Assembly (NCBI GenBank): GCA_001692895.1
Contig: KV748186.1
Span: 2,905,785 to 2,969,784 of the forward strand
Reading direction: 5' to 3'
Length of the DNA stretch: 64,000 nucleotides
Source: Cenococcum geophilum 1.58
Taxonomy: Eukaryota; Ascomycota; Dothideomycetes; Gloniales; Gloniaceae
Shown: in pieces, positions 20,501 through 31,038 of the stretch
How the letters are laid out: every line of letters starts with the position of its first letter
Numbering within the stretch: position 1 is the stretch's first letter
Program-made: the position numbers and the translations under genes
Notes under the pieces: model-generated
What the model saw: the letters and a program-made list of their open reading frames with translations, nothing else
The model's database searches: none
Told to the model about the DNA's origin: nothing

Positions 20501-23461
20501 TTAAAAGCCCCTACCCGTCCTTGGGGTCATAGGTCTTCTCACAGAGCCTTGAGTCGCCATCCTCTTAAGCGTAGCAGTCTTAGGCCTCCTCACTACGGGC
20601 CCATTCTCTTCCTGGGCGATTCGTTGCGCTTCACGTTCTTTATCCTCCGCCATTTTAGCCTCTAGCTCTGCTTTGCGATTGAACTCAATCTCCGTAACTC
20701 GCTTGTCGCGAGCTGAATAACCTTTCTCTTTTACTGAGTAGAAGACCGCACCCAGATCAGCTAACCAGTGAGGATCGACTGAGGTAACACAAGACATGTA
20801 CTCTTTTGAAGTTAAGATGAGCTCGTGGTATACCACATAGTCCGGTAGATAACCTAGTCCATACAAAGCACTAGTGGGATGCAATTGCACCGTGACGCTC
20901 GTTCGCAGGTTTATGTACTCCCCGATGCCCTTGACCTTTGCGGCCTGGTGGTAATAACCAGAACAGATGCATTTCCTGATGGTATCCCAATCCGTCCCAC
21001 AGCTTGTAAAAGTCATTTTGTGCATCTTCATTATGTCCTGGAGCTGATCACTAATTTCTTTTGCTCGCCTGAGGGCTTTGGGATGCAGGAAATGCTTAAT
21101 GCACCAGCTGTCGGAATAACCACTTATCTTCCATTGGGTATACACATGCAAAAGCGTGAGATGGTCGGACTCCGGAACAAAGAACTTCTCCCTCGCTGCA
21201 TCAGATTCTTCCTGGCGCTCCTTAGGGCGGTAAAAAACGCTTGGAACCGATAGCATCGATACAATTGTAAGCATCTCTTCACTGCAACCATATTCCTCTG
21301 ATGTAATGATGAGCTTGGCTAACGATGGATCCATGGGAAACGCTGTCATAGTTTTCCCGAGTGATGTGAGGTCCCCAATGTTGTCGAGAGCTCCAAGAGC
21401 CCATAGGTCGAATAGCGAGGTGGTGATCGTGTCTTGAGGCGGAGGGTCAATGAAGTCAAAATCTAGCAGATCCTTTACACCAAGAGATTTAAGAAGGAGT
21501 ACCGTATTTGCTAGATTCGTCCTCTGAATTTCGGGAATGGTTTGGATGTAGAATTCGTCCCGGAAAGCTCGTTCAGTGTAGAGATGAAAGCACTTCCCAG
21601 GGCCGGTTCGGCCAGCGCGGCCAGCCCTCTGAGATGCATTCGCCTGGGATATTGGAGTGATCTGCAAGGTATCCATTCCCATTCGTGGATTGTAGACTTT
21701 CAATTTCGAAAATCCTCCGTCGACAACATACATGATGCCATCAACGGTCAAACTCGTCTCAGCGATGTTAGTTGCAACGATGACCTTCCTCACACCAGGA
21801 GGAGCACGGTCAAAAATTTTTGCTTGCAGGTCAGCTGGCATCTGACTGTATATTGGGAGAATGCTAAGTTTGGGCGGATCATTCAATAACTTCAGCCGTT
21901 CTGCAATAAGTTCGCAAGTAATCTCAATATCTTCCTGACCAGTCATAAAGACGAGAATATCTCCTGGTCCCTGAGACACATGAACAGCAAGCACCTGCTT
22001 CACCGCGCTGTCGACATAATCTTCACATGGAGAACGAGAGAACTGTATGTCTACCGGGAATGTTCGACCTGGTATAAAAAATTCAGGAGCTCCACCATAA
22101 AAGCGTGAGAATCGTTCGGCGTTCATTGTTGCTGATGTGACGATGAGCTTGAGGTCTCTGCGACGTGCTAGAACTTTCTTGATTAGGCCCATAAGGACGT
22201 CTGTATTCAGCGCTCTTTCATGGGCTTCGTCCATGATGATACAGGAATACTTATCGAGATCAGGCTCGACTAATGACTCTCGGAGAAGTACACCATCGGT
22301 CATGTATTTGATAGCCGTTTCTTTACTAGTGTAATCTTCGAATCGAATAGCGTAACCTACCAGGCCGCCAAGTTTGACCTCCATCTCCTCGCTGACACGC
22401 TTTGCGACACTCATGGCCGCAACACGTCGAGGCTGTGTGCATCCGATCATTCCATATTTGGCATAGCCATCTTCGTAAAGGAACTGTGTTAATTGAGTAG
22501 TTTTACCTGACCCAGTTTGACCCACAACGATGATGACTTGATTATCTCGGATAACCCGAAGAAGCTCTTCTCGAACAGCAAATGCAGGAAGATATTCACG
22601 CTGCTCCCTCAATGTCTTGTTCCTACTGAACGCGCTCTGGCCCTCGCTCTGTTTTAGATGTTCAGCAAATTTGCTACCTCCCTTCTTCTCTTCCTCCCCG
22701 GGTATAGGCGCCGCACTGTCACCATCGTCTTCCTTTATTCCCATTATATTGCCCAATGCGGTTCCCGCGACGTTGGTGGCCTCCTGTGCTTGTTTTTGCC
22801 GTTCCCTTTGCTGTCTCCTCTCTTTGACCACCTTGCTGCCTTTCCGACTAAAGACAGCCATATCACTTTGTGGATCTCGAACGGCTGAGATAGGGTCAAG
22901 CTGTTTGGTAAAGACTTTACGTCCATCTAGGAATGGCGGTTTCAGATCGTGCACCAAGAGATGCACTCGAGTAGCCTCCTCATCATCTTCAAAATCACCA
23001 TCGAAGTCTCGTCGTTGAGCAACCCCAGAAGTCAGCATACGATTCGTTTCCCATGCGTCAACATCCTTTTGCTTCTGAACTGCTCTGGCATTCATGCGTC
23101 GGTTGTTTTTTTTTTCTGCCAAGGCAACCTCTCGCTGCTGGTCGAGCCAAGTACTGTCTGCTCCTCCGAAAGGATTATGTGTGTCATCTCCATATGTGTG
23201 CCCATTTTCTTCGCCACCATACCAGTCTCTATCCAACGCCGCAGAGTCTTCTTCATGAACCATAGGTTCTGCTTCATCGAAAGACTTCTGATGAGACGTT
23301 GAGGCGTAGGTGGATGATCTTGGCGTCTGCGCTCGAGAGGGAGAATGAGAGTCGCGATATTTTCCAGATACTTGCAAGGACCGTGACGTCCACGGTCGTG
23401 AAGGCACGGTGAAACGGTCGGAGTGGATTTTACGCCTTTTAGGGCTGTCTTCACGACTCAT
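20501..23461 (-). CDS. PRP16: Pre-mRNA-splicing DEAH-box ATPase/RNA helicase Prp16 (986 aa)
   Basis: Single exon. Prp16 is the DEAH-box ATPase that remodels the spliceosome after the first transesterification (human DHX38). The start is at the ATG at 23461 ([11 protein letters not shown]); in-frame codons upstream include only a TTG. The N-terminal 290 residues are low-complexity, Arg/Ser/Asp-rich, as usual in Prp16. Motifs: [10 protein letters not shown] (Walker A, about residue 315), [14 protein letters not shown] (about 410), TSATM (about 442), [11 protein letters not shown], and [12 protein letters not shown] (about 620). The ratchet/OB-fold part includes [13 protein letters not shown] and [22 protein letters not shown], which point to Prp16 rather than Prp2 or Prp22. 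The C-terminus ends in an Arg-rich tail ([12 protein letters not shown]). No frame break or missing motif, so it should be functional. It is divergent from pwp1. Confidence 0.95.
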   Translation of the reverse strand: MSREDSPKRRKIHSDRFTVPSRPWTSRSLQVSGKYRDSHSPSRAQTPRSSTYASTSHQKSFDEAEPMVHEEDSAALDRDWYGGEENGHTYGDDTHNPFGGADSTWLDQQREVALAEKKNNRRMNARAVQKQKDVDAWETNRMLTSGVAQRRDFDGDFEDDEEATRVHLLVHDLKPPFLDGRKVFTKQLDPISAVRDPQSDMAVFSRKGSKVVKERRQQRERQKQAQEATNVAGTALGNIMGIKEDDGDSAAPIPGEEEKKGGSKFAEHLKQSEGQSAFSRNKTLREQREYLPAFAVREELLRVIRDNQVIIVVGQTGSGKTTQLTQFLYEDGYAKYGMIGCTQPRRVAAMSVAKRVSEEMEVKLGGLVGYAIRFEDYTSKETAIKYMTDGVLLRESLVEPDLDKYSCIIMDEAHERALNTDVLMGLIKKVLARRRDLKLIVTSATMNAERFSRFYGGAPEFFIPGRTFPVDIQFSRSPCEDYVDSAVKQVLAVHVSQGPGDILVFMTGQEDIEITCELIAERLKLLNDPPKLSILPIYSQMPADLQAKIFDRAPPGVRKVIVATNIAETSLTVDGIMYVVDGGFSKLKVYNPRMGMDTLQITPISQANASQRAGRAGRTGPGKCFHLYTERAFRDEFYIQTIPEIQRTNLANTVLLLKSLGVKDLLDFDFIDPPPQDTITTSLFDLWALGALDNIGDLTSLGKTMTAFPMDPSLAKLIITSEEYGCSEEMLTIVSMLSVPSVFYRPKERQEESDAAREKFFVPESDHLTLLHVYTQWKISGYSDSWCIKHFLHPKALRRAKEISDQLQDIMKMHKMTFTSCGTDWDTIRKCICSGYYHQAAKVKGIGEYINLRTSVTVQLHPTSALYGLGYLPDYVVYHELILTSKEYMSCVTSVDPHWLADLGAVFYSVKEKGYSARDKRVTEIEFNRKAELEAKMAEDKEREAQRIAQEENGPVVRRPKTATLKRMATQGSVRRPMTPRTGRGF

Positions 23462-23686
23462 GCTGACTGGCTGCAAGTGTCAGATATTTTGAAGTGCAGT
23501 AATTTGGATTCGGAATGCTTATCTCTGGTTCTAAACGGGCGAGAACCTGCGAGATGCATTTGCCAAGACCTACCTAATCGCTTAATGTTCGGTGTCATCC
23601 ATTCATATGGAATTTTTTCTAACAGATTCAGCGCACCACATTCTGCTCCATTGAATACATTCTACCTTAGTCTTCGGCTGGAAGCA
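23462..23686. promoter_or_regulatory. Shared divergent promoter of Prp16 and Pwp1 genes
   Basis: Only 225 bp separate the two start codons, so both core promoters and 5' UTRs lie here. No TATA box is apparent. Co-expression of a splicing factor and a ribosome-biogenesis factor is a plausible inference, not something the sequence shows. Confidence 0.6.
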
Positions 23687-25409
23687 ATGTCTATGATTAC
23701 AGCTACTACCTGGGTCCCTCGTGGATTTGCGGCACCATTCCCTACAAAATATGTTTTCGACGAAGAAGAGTTTGAACGAATATCTAAGCTTGCCAAGCTG
23801 CAACTAGACGATGCTAAAGAGGACCTCCAGGAAGCGCAGAAAGAGAACTACGGAGGCTCAAAAAAGGAAGAGCTGAATGGAAGTCAAAATGGCAATCAGG
23901 ACGTGCTGAAGTCCCATGAGTGAGCGCTTTTGACATCCTCGACTCAGTGGCAGTCGTTTGACTCTTCACAGCGAAATGGACGACGATCTTAAGGAGTACG
24001 ATCTGGAGCACTATGATGACGATGACCAGAATCAGGAAGGAGAGGGTGACACAATGGCCATATTTGGTAATATAAAATCTTTGGTATATCACGGGTCCAA
24101 CGCGGACGACCCGTACATTACAATGCAAGAACAGGATGAAGACGACGATGAACGGGACGAACTACAGATTCTTGCAACGGACAATCTGGTATTAGCCGCC
24201 AGAATAGAAGACGGCGTAGCGCATCTGGAGGTGTATGTGTACGAGGATGAAGCGGATAATCTGTATGTTCATCACGACATTATGCTACCCGCAATCCCAT
24301 TAGCGGTTGAATGGTTAGATTTACCAATTGGAAAGGCTGGTATTGACAAGGAAGGAAAGGGGAACTTTGTTGCAGTTGGGACGATGGACCCTGATATTGA
24401 GTTATGGGATCTCGACATTATCGACGGAATGTATCCAAACGCCATACTTGGACAATATTCAGAGGACTCAACCAAGTCAGACAAGCCAAAGAAGAAAAAG
24501 AAAAAGAAACCTAGGAAAGCCAACGACGACTATCACGTAGATGCTGTACTTTCCCTTGCAGCAAATCGCCATCACCGTAATCTTCTTGCTTCCTCTTCGG
24601 CGGATAAAACTGTGAAATTATGGGATTTGAATACTACAAAGTGCGCAAAATCGTATTTGTTTCATACCGACAAGGCTTGTTCGTTGGCGTGGCATCCGAA
24701 AGAATCTACAGTACTGCTCAGCGGCAGTTATGATTGCACAATAGTAGCTGCCGACATGCGAGCACCAGACGCAAGTTTGCCACGATGGGGTGTTGAAAGC
24801 GATGTGGAAACTGTAAAATGGGATCCACATGATTCGAATTTTTTCTACGCAAGTACCACGATCCCAACAACGTTGCACTTTATTAAGTAAAGCTTTCAGG
24901 TTTCAACGGAAAATGGAGTGGTCCACTATCATGATGCTCGCCTTGCACCCGCGAACCCATCAGGCTCTAAGCCCATATGGACATTACAAGCGCACGACGA
25001 GTCCATATCATCGTTCGATGTAAATCCAGTTATACCTGGGTTCCTAGCAACCGGGTCGACAGACAAAGAAGTCAAGTTATGGAACATCCAGTCCAGCGGA
25101 CCAAGCATGGTTGTGTCTCGAAATCTGGGAGTCGGTAAAGTTTTCTCGACTTCATTTGCTTCCGACCAAGAGGTGGGGTTTAGGTTAGCTGTCGCTGGTA
25201 GTCAGGGCTCTGTGCAAATTTGGGACACGTCCACCAACTCCGCAGTACGAGCAGCGTTTGCAAACAAAGTTACACCGGTCCAAGGAGAAGTGAGAGAGCG
25301 CCTAGTAGGGTTACAAGAAGACAGGAGCGATTCCGACTCCGATGAGGAACAAGAGGCTAATAGCAGTGAAGATGCTGGACCAGATGGTTGGGGGTTAATG
25401 GAAGAGTAA
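23687..25409 (+). CDS. PWP1: Periodic tryptophan protein 1, WD40 ribosome-biogenesis factor (539 aa, 3 exons)
   Basis: Exons 23687-23919, 23972-24848, 24900-25409. Pwp1 is a nucleolar WD40 protein needed for 60S ribosomal subunit assembly. The N-terminus MSMITATTWVPRGFAAPFP is characteristic of the family; an in-frame upstream extension exists but starts in the promoter and lacks resemblance. An acidic segment follows (DDDLKEYDLEHYDDDD), then WD repeats ending in ELWDLD, KLWDLN, KLWNIQ and QIWDTS. A lysine stretch (KKKKKKKPRK, about residues 255-270) lies between blades. The C-terminus is acidic and ends GWGLMEE. Intron 1 (23920-23971) is GT-AG. Intron 2 works only as a GC-AG intron (24849-24899), giving FFY-VSTENG. 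A nearby GT donor one to two bases on breaks the frame. Head-to-head with PRP16. Confidence 0.93.
24849..24899 (+). other. Predicted GC-AG intron in PWP1
   Basis: The donor reads TAC|GCAAGT, the consensus for the minor GC class, and the acceptor TTTCAG|GTT. It removes 51 bp and joins FFY to VSTENGVVHYHDAR in frame. No canonical GT donor in the vicinity preserves the frame with this or a neighbouring acceptor. Confidence 0.75.
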
Positions 25410-25869
25410 ATTAAGCTGTTTGACTAGAAGTAGCTCTCAGCATTATACCAAAAGATGACATGTGCACAATTTAATAATTTGGTCGAAATAAGCTAGAACG
25501 CAAAGGTCTCGGACGCTGTCGCCGACAACAGTAGATCAATATAACAGATAGACTAGGCTTTGTTATGCTGCACCTTGGATGTGAAACGTTGACAATTACG
25601 TCATTCTGTTACGCCTTGCCGACGAAGAAGAAGCGTATACTCATGGAAAGGCAAACATAAGCATTCTTTAAACATTAAACTTACCCTGTCCGTACGGTTG
25701 TGTACAAAAATGGCCGGAAAGCCAGAGCATGAAGACGACTCTAGGTGGTAAAATGTAGTTATCTATCTCTAGCTTCTCTAGCTTCTCTCGCGTATCCTAT
25801 AACACTAAGAGTTTAGAATTCTCTACAGTATTGCGCCTATCTTGTATATAAAGTACACCTCCCGTTTAA
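25410..25869. other. Island-to-heterochromatin transition
   Basis: Downstream of PWP1. Gene-like composition persists to about 25,740, then shifts to RIP-type DNA. No open frame or RNA gene supported. Confidence 0.5.
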
Positions 25870-27678
25870 AGTGACTGCCAAGCGTCCTTAACCCTTCTGC
25901 TAAAGACCTTATAGTGCACGTTTTTAAAATAATCGATTAATCGATTAAACAAATTATAATTAATAAATACCTAAATAACGAGTTTATCCAAGAGACGCTT
26001 AAGCTAATTTAAGATAGGGTTAGACGCTCTAAAAAGATTTCTCTACGTAAATGCGAAGCTTATAGAAACTGCTTGTATTACTAAAACTGCCTAGTTATAC
26101 CCAACCACGATAAACTTAAGCTTAAGCTCCTTAAACACGTATATAATCTACTAGTAGCTAGCTACCTAGGCTAAAGAAAGACTTTAAATATACTCTAATA
26201 GGAGTATTACTGGCTAAATATATATAATACAATACAAAGGTACGTCTTTAGCTGTTATATCTACTAACGAGCTAAAGCTTTATATAAGATGTACAACGGC
26301 CTTCTAAAGCTACTATTTATTTTAAACTAAAGATAGAAGGATATCTTAATTAACTTTATTATTTATCTCCCCGTAAGTAAAGGCTATATAAATATTATAG
26401 TAGTTATAGACTAACTATCTAAGATAAGATACTTAATCGCCTACTCTAACTTATTAATACCTACTGTTACTTAACTGTTTCTAAACTATATATAGAAACT
26501 CTATAGACTCCCTAAAACAATTATCTCTAATAAAGGTAGCTAGTTTATCTCTATATTTTAGAAAAAACTAACTACTTAACTCTGTATTTAAACATTTTTA
26601 TCTATTATATATTACCTAAAAACGGATAGTTAAACTAAATATATAAATTCTATAATAAAACAATATATTTAGATATACACGTCATATTTATAGGATAACT
26701 GGATTAACTAGCTTATATTTACTAAGTTTACTATAAATAATTCCGTCTTAAAAACTATAAAAGTCTACCTATTCCTAGCTAATTACGGTTAGTACTTATA
26801 AATAGGTTTTAAACCCTTTAGTAATATCCTTTACCCTACTTATTATACTTTATAAGTTATAAAAGTAAATTAATTTATAGAAAAAACAGAGGAACTATAA
26901 TAGTTTCTTATTAATAAGATAATATAGGCCTAATCTATCTATAAAGCCGTAGTAAATAAAAACTAAACCCTAATATTAGCCTATTAAATTAATAACTTTG
27001 TCTAGCTAGATATAAGGAACCTAAATATAGAATAACCTATTAAGAAACCTAATTAGAAAAACGCTGGCCTGTATAAGGTTAAAAAGGTTATTTTCTCTTA
27101 CGCCTACTAACTAAAGCTCCCTAATACGGTTAAAATCCACTCTATATTCTATATATTAGTCCTTTACTATACTACCCCTATATTAAACGCCCTACCTAAA
27201 TCAATATAGGACTCTCCCCTACTAGTTAAAGTAGATAGTAAAAATAAGTACTTTATTAAAAAAATTAATAATAATAAGTATAATAAGCGGGAACGCTAAT
27301 ATATATACCTTATAAAATAGAGAGGCTTTATTAAGCCCTTATAGGAACCTATTAACTCTATAGAACTTATATAAGCCGTAAAAAACTTTTATAAACTTTA
27401 CCTAAAACTGCTATAACCCTATTTTATAAAAGCTTAAAACCTTCACCACACATGCAACCTTACCAAAAGGTAGCGCCACACTCCAAAACTTACGCATACC
27501 CATCTTACCATCAAAAACAATCAATTTTCTAACTTTCAAGACCTAATTCCTACTGCCTAGCGAGCTAGAGGTGGATTTATTTGTCGTTTTACCCCCTTTC
27601 TCCCAACAAAAAAATTTCTCTAAGGGTGGCCCTAGCTTATATAGCGAGGCACGGACAGGAACACCAAAACTACCACTA

Positions 27679-28178
27679 CTCGTGGCACCCACCTAGTAAG
27701 CAGCGCTTACTAGTGGTCCCTCAATGCAACAACCGAGCTCAATGCAACTTTATATTTGTATGGCGTCTCATACAAAATCACCTTTTTCCAAGTTGAATAA
27801 CTCAACAACAACGCTATTAATAAATTATTAAATATAATATACTTCTTTTTTATACTAAATAAGTATAAAGAAACTTAATTTTAATATTAATTTTCTATTT
27901 TATAGGCCTAAATAAAATATAATAATAAAAGTATAGAAATACAATAAATACAATAAATATCAGCTTTAAATAAGTTATATTATTGATTTTTAAAGGATTC
28001 TTATATAAGCCTTTAAATTCTTATATAAATTCTATGTAGTATTGTTAAGTTTATTCAACTTTGAAAAAGGTCGATTTTGTATAAGACGCTATACAAATAT
28101 AAAAGTTGTATTGAGCTCGGTTGTTGCATTAAGCCCAGGACTACTAGTAAGCGCTTGCTTACTAGTGGGTGCCACGAG
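27679..28178. mobile_element. Tc1/mariner-type MITE, 500 bp, long inverted repeats
   Basis: Inverted repeats of roughly 145 bp begin CTCGTGGCACCCAC and are flanked by TA (27677-27678 and 28179-28180), the Tc1/mariner target. Just inside each end lies a nested palindrome (CTAGTAAGC ... GCTTACTAG). The centre (27,800-28,040) is very AT-rich with no ORF. Inserted in the leader of the ORF1-only LINE, giving a three-level nest. No transposase. Confidence 0.85.
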
Positions 28179-28559
28179 TACTACTACCAATACCACCAAT
28201 ACACAAACTATAAAATAAGGGGCTAGTTTCTCTACTACCTCTTAGACCTAATCTCCCCAGAAATCTTCTAGTAGGATTAGTAAGGAAAAAAGGGTATAAG
28301 GATAGTAAAAACTAGGAAAACCCCCTATAAAGACACAAAATGCCAAGGCCCGGTAGGCTAAAAAGAAACCTCCTATAGAAATAGAGTGATAATAAGTCTA
28401 CATCATACATTTTACTTTTTCTGGCCCTTCTCCTTCTCCTGGCCTATTTTGGGACAGGAGAAAAAAGAGGACATCCTTAGTCTTCTACTAAAAAAGAAAA
28501 CCAAAAACCTGCAAAAAAGACAACCAAACTGATGACTTTTATGGCTGTATACCTAATAT

Positions 28560-29730
28560 ATCTTTCTCTACCCTTTCTCCAGAACAACACCTACAAAGGC
28601 TTTAGATAGCCTAACCCCAGGGCCTATAAAGGGCTAGAAGAAGAAAAAAGAAGGAAGATAAAAAGAAATAAGTTAAACAGCTAGAGGACTATACACGTAG
28701 TATCCTAGCAGGAGAAAACCCCTTTATAAAAGGAAAAGAAAAGACAAAAGATGTCCTAAAAGGACTAGTTGAAGAAGTACGAGCTCTCCGTAAGGAGGTA
28801 GCCCCTACTAAAGAAACATACGCAGAGAGGCTAAAGAAGGACCTCCCTACTTCGTCCTCTCTACCCTACTCGTCACTACTATTTCCTACTCCTTCTACTT
28901 CTACTAGAAGTAAGAAAAAGCAGCTATAAGAAAGAAAGCTAGTCCTAATTACAGACCAAAAGGATTAACCTTTAGATACCTTCTCTATACGAAATAAAGT
29001 CAATCAACTATTTGCATTAAAACTACAAGTAGAAAAACCGGTTTTAGCATCTATAGCTAGAACTAAAGGAAAATAAAATATTCTCCTTATAACTACGGAA
29101 GAGTATAATGCAGATTTCCTAGTTAAATATAAGGAAATCTGGCATAACTGCTTTACCTTTTAAAGAGAACAAAAACTAGAACCATGGGTTTAAATTATAG
29201 CCCATAGGGTTCCTACCCTACCTTTCTTAGGAGAAGGAGGCTCTAAGCTTCTAAAAGAAGAAATTGAGACTTTTAATCCTATAAGGATACAAGGACTACC
29301 TAGATAGATCTTATCTAGTGTAAAAAGACACGATCCACAGACTAGATTTAGCTCTATAGTTTTTACTATAGAGAACGAAGAAAAAAGACAAGAAATCCTT
29401 AAGCAAAAAGAGATATCAATTGCAGGTACAGCTACTAAGGTAGTAAAATACCTTAAAGTCTCTCCTACTACGCAGTGTAATAGCTGCCAAAAATTTGGCT
29501 ATATAGGAGACAGATACTCTAATAGGGCCTATAGATATTGTGCGGCTGCACATCTATCTAAAGACCACTGCTGTCCTACCTGCTTAATAAGCGGCAGGCC
29601 TTGCAAGCATACCACCCCTCTTTGCATTAATTGTAAAGAAAAACACTTTGCTAATAGTAAAGACTGCGAGAATCTTAGAGCAGCTAAANTAGTACATAGT
29701 ACTAGCGTAGAAGANTCTATNGAAGAATAA
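28560..29730 (+). pseudogene. LINE ORF1 (Gag-like, CCHC zinc knuckles), degraded
   Basis: The plus-strand translation is almost continuous from about 28,990 to 29,690, with a few TAG/TAA at former TGG/CAA positions. It ends in a cluster of cysteine knuckles: CNSCQKFGYIGDRYSN, then YCAAAHLSKDHCCPTC, then CINCKEKHFANSKDC. This arrangement is typical of Tad-clade ORF1 RNA-binding proteins. The start is uncertain. A coiled or basic region (around 28,600-28,930, Lys/Glu-rich) precedes the structured part. Undetermined bases at 29689, 29715 and 29721. Confidence 0.8.
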
Positions 29731-30118
29731 AATTAATAGAAGTCTAGAAGGAGGTAACTCCTACTAAGCTTTTGGGTAAAAGGTAGTAGAGAGTAAAAGG
29801 ACAGAAATAAATTGCAAAAGGACAGGGATAGGGGTTAGGTTTCTTACAGTTTTTCTTACCATTTTCTCATTCCCTAGTAGTTGTAGTATCTTAGTATTTT
29901 ACTAGGAAACTATAAACTCCTAATTTAGGGGTTTATAAACTACTAGGACATAGCTACTAGTACATATTAAGCTGCCTAAGAAAAGGATTTATGTATATAG
30001 AACTATAGCGCCATAGCCAAAAGGCTGCATGCGCAGTATTGTACGTAGTATAATACAACGGATAAAAAAATAAAAATAAAAATAAAAGCTTAAGTTTAAA
30101 ATAGGGGGGGGGGAGTAC

Positions 30119-30465
30119 TATTATAGGACACTCCCGTAACACATTATATATATATATATATATATTTTACTAATTTAGCAACTAAAGGCCAACTATAAAA
30201 TAGCAATCTAATAGCAATCTAACGGTAAAATACTATATTCTGCTATATTCTGCTAAGTTTTATTAAATCCTACTAAGTTCTCCTAGGATTACTACCTAAA
30301 TCCTATTCTGCTCTATATATATATTAATTAAGCAACTAAGCAAATAATATATACCCTTTATTCCCGTTTTCTTACCTTCTTTCCTTACGTAACGTCTTAA
30401 CTTTATTATATAGTCTATATATATAGCTTAATAAAATCTACCTTACTATATTTATATTTCTTTTT
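30119..30465 (+). repeat. 3' LTR of Gypsy B2 (truncated)
   Basis: Aligned by eye with the B1 LTRs (37280-37628, 42829-43166): shared start (GGACAC...CGTAA), shared phased ATTCTGC block and shared end up to TCTACCTTACTATA. The TG start has become TA. The terminal bases are replaced by a LINE tail inserted from 30,466. Confidence 0.8.
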
Positions 30466-30637
30466 ATTAATTTATATCCATTATATTATACTACGTATAT
30501 AGCCTCTAGGCTATAGCGCTATAATCCTATATAAATCCCTTAGGGCAGCTTAATGTATACTAGTAACTATATCCTAGTAGTTTATAAATCCCTAAGCTAG
30601 GGGTTTATAGTTCCTTAGTAAAATACTATAAGGGATA
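30466..30637 (-). mobile_element. 5'-truncated fragment of LINE family L2
   Basis: Its reverse complement matches 29,880-30,060, the 3' end of the ORF1-only LINE (shared GTTTATA, CTACTAGGA and TTATACTACGTA blocks). The T-rich left end is the tail in reverse. Together the two copies make an imperfect inverted repeat about 420 bp apart. Confidence 0.7.
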
Positions 30638-30814
30638 TTATTGCAACTACCTTAGGTTGCCCTTAGGACAACCCCTAGACGCCCCTTAAATAGTCACCGG
30701 TTACGTACTAAAGGCATATACCTATAGTATATAGTCTCTACAATTTTAAAGGCCTTACCTCCTTAAGAATTTGTCTCTTTTACTAATCTAATCTATTCTA
30801 TAATTATATCCTTA

Positions 30815-31038
30815 GGCAGTAGTGGTTCCCAAGGAGGTCAAAAATTAAGGTAGTAGAGCACTACAGGTGACTCGCAGGCGCCTCGCAGGCGCCTCGTAGG
30901 CGAGTCCCAAAAGGCGGGGAGATGGATCACGGGGTTTTCTCAAATAGAGTTTTCTCCCCACATGTATATAAGGAGTAGTCCGCGTGGGCCCAATAGGGAT
31001 CCGAATCGGACGTTAAGCAATAAATAATAATAATAATA
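30815..31038 (+). mobile_element. 5'-truncated LINE family L1 3' end, 224 bp
   Basis: Exact 15 bp direct repeat ATAATTATATCCTTA on both sides (30800-30814, 31039-31053) and an ATA-repeat tail. It matches the 3' end of the LINE at 6045-9499 and the copy at 3570-3859. CA dinucleotides and GC content are largely preserved, so this copy is little RIPed and probably young. An 11 bp block (CGCAGGCGCCT) is tandemly duplicated near 30,877-30,900. Confidence 0.85.

Larger units (their letters stand above)
27438..30081 (+). mobile_element. ORF1-only LINE (family L2), non-autonomous or internally deleted
   Basis: Flanked by the 12 bp duplication ATAAAAGCTTAA (27426-27437 and 30082-30093), with an AAAAT-repeat 3' tail. 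After subtraction of a 500 bp MITE it is about 2.1 kb: a 5' leader, a Tad-type ORF1, and about 350 bp of 3' sequence. No endonuclease or reverse-transcriptase similarity is found between ORF1 and the tail. Its 3' end recurs inverted at 30,466-30,637. Lightly RIPed compared with its Gypsy host. Confidence 0.82.
25870..30465 (+). mobile_element. Ty3/Gypsy family B, copy B2 (3' part, split by a LINE)
   Basis: 25,870-27,437 matches the integrase-to-chromodomain region of the complete copy B1 (41,285-42,805). 30,082-30,465 matches its end and 3' LTR, including the G-rich polypurine tract (30,103-30,113) before the LTR. Everything upstream of integrase is missing. Stops are frequent in every frame. 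A LINE insertion (27438-30081) separates the parts and the sequence resumes exactly after it. Confidence 0.82.

Noticed and set aside
23423-23686. N-terminal extension of Pwp1 from an upstream in-frame ATG
   Set aside because: The extension overlaps the start of PRP16 and has no family resemblance; the conserved N-terminus begins at 23687.
27581-27796. 71-codon frame across the MITE end
   Set aside because: It crosses the transposon boundary, so it cannot be an ancestral gene.
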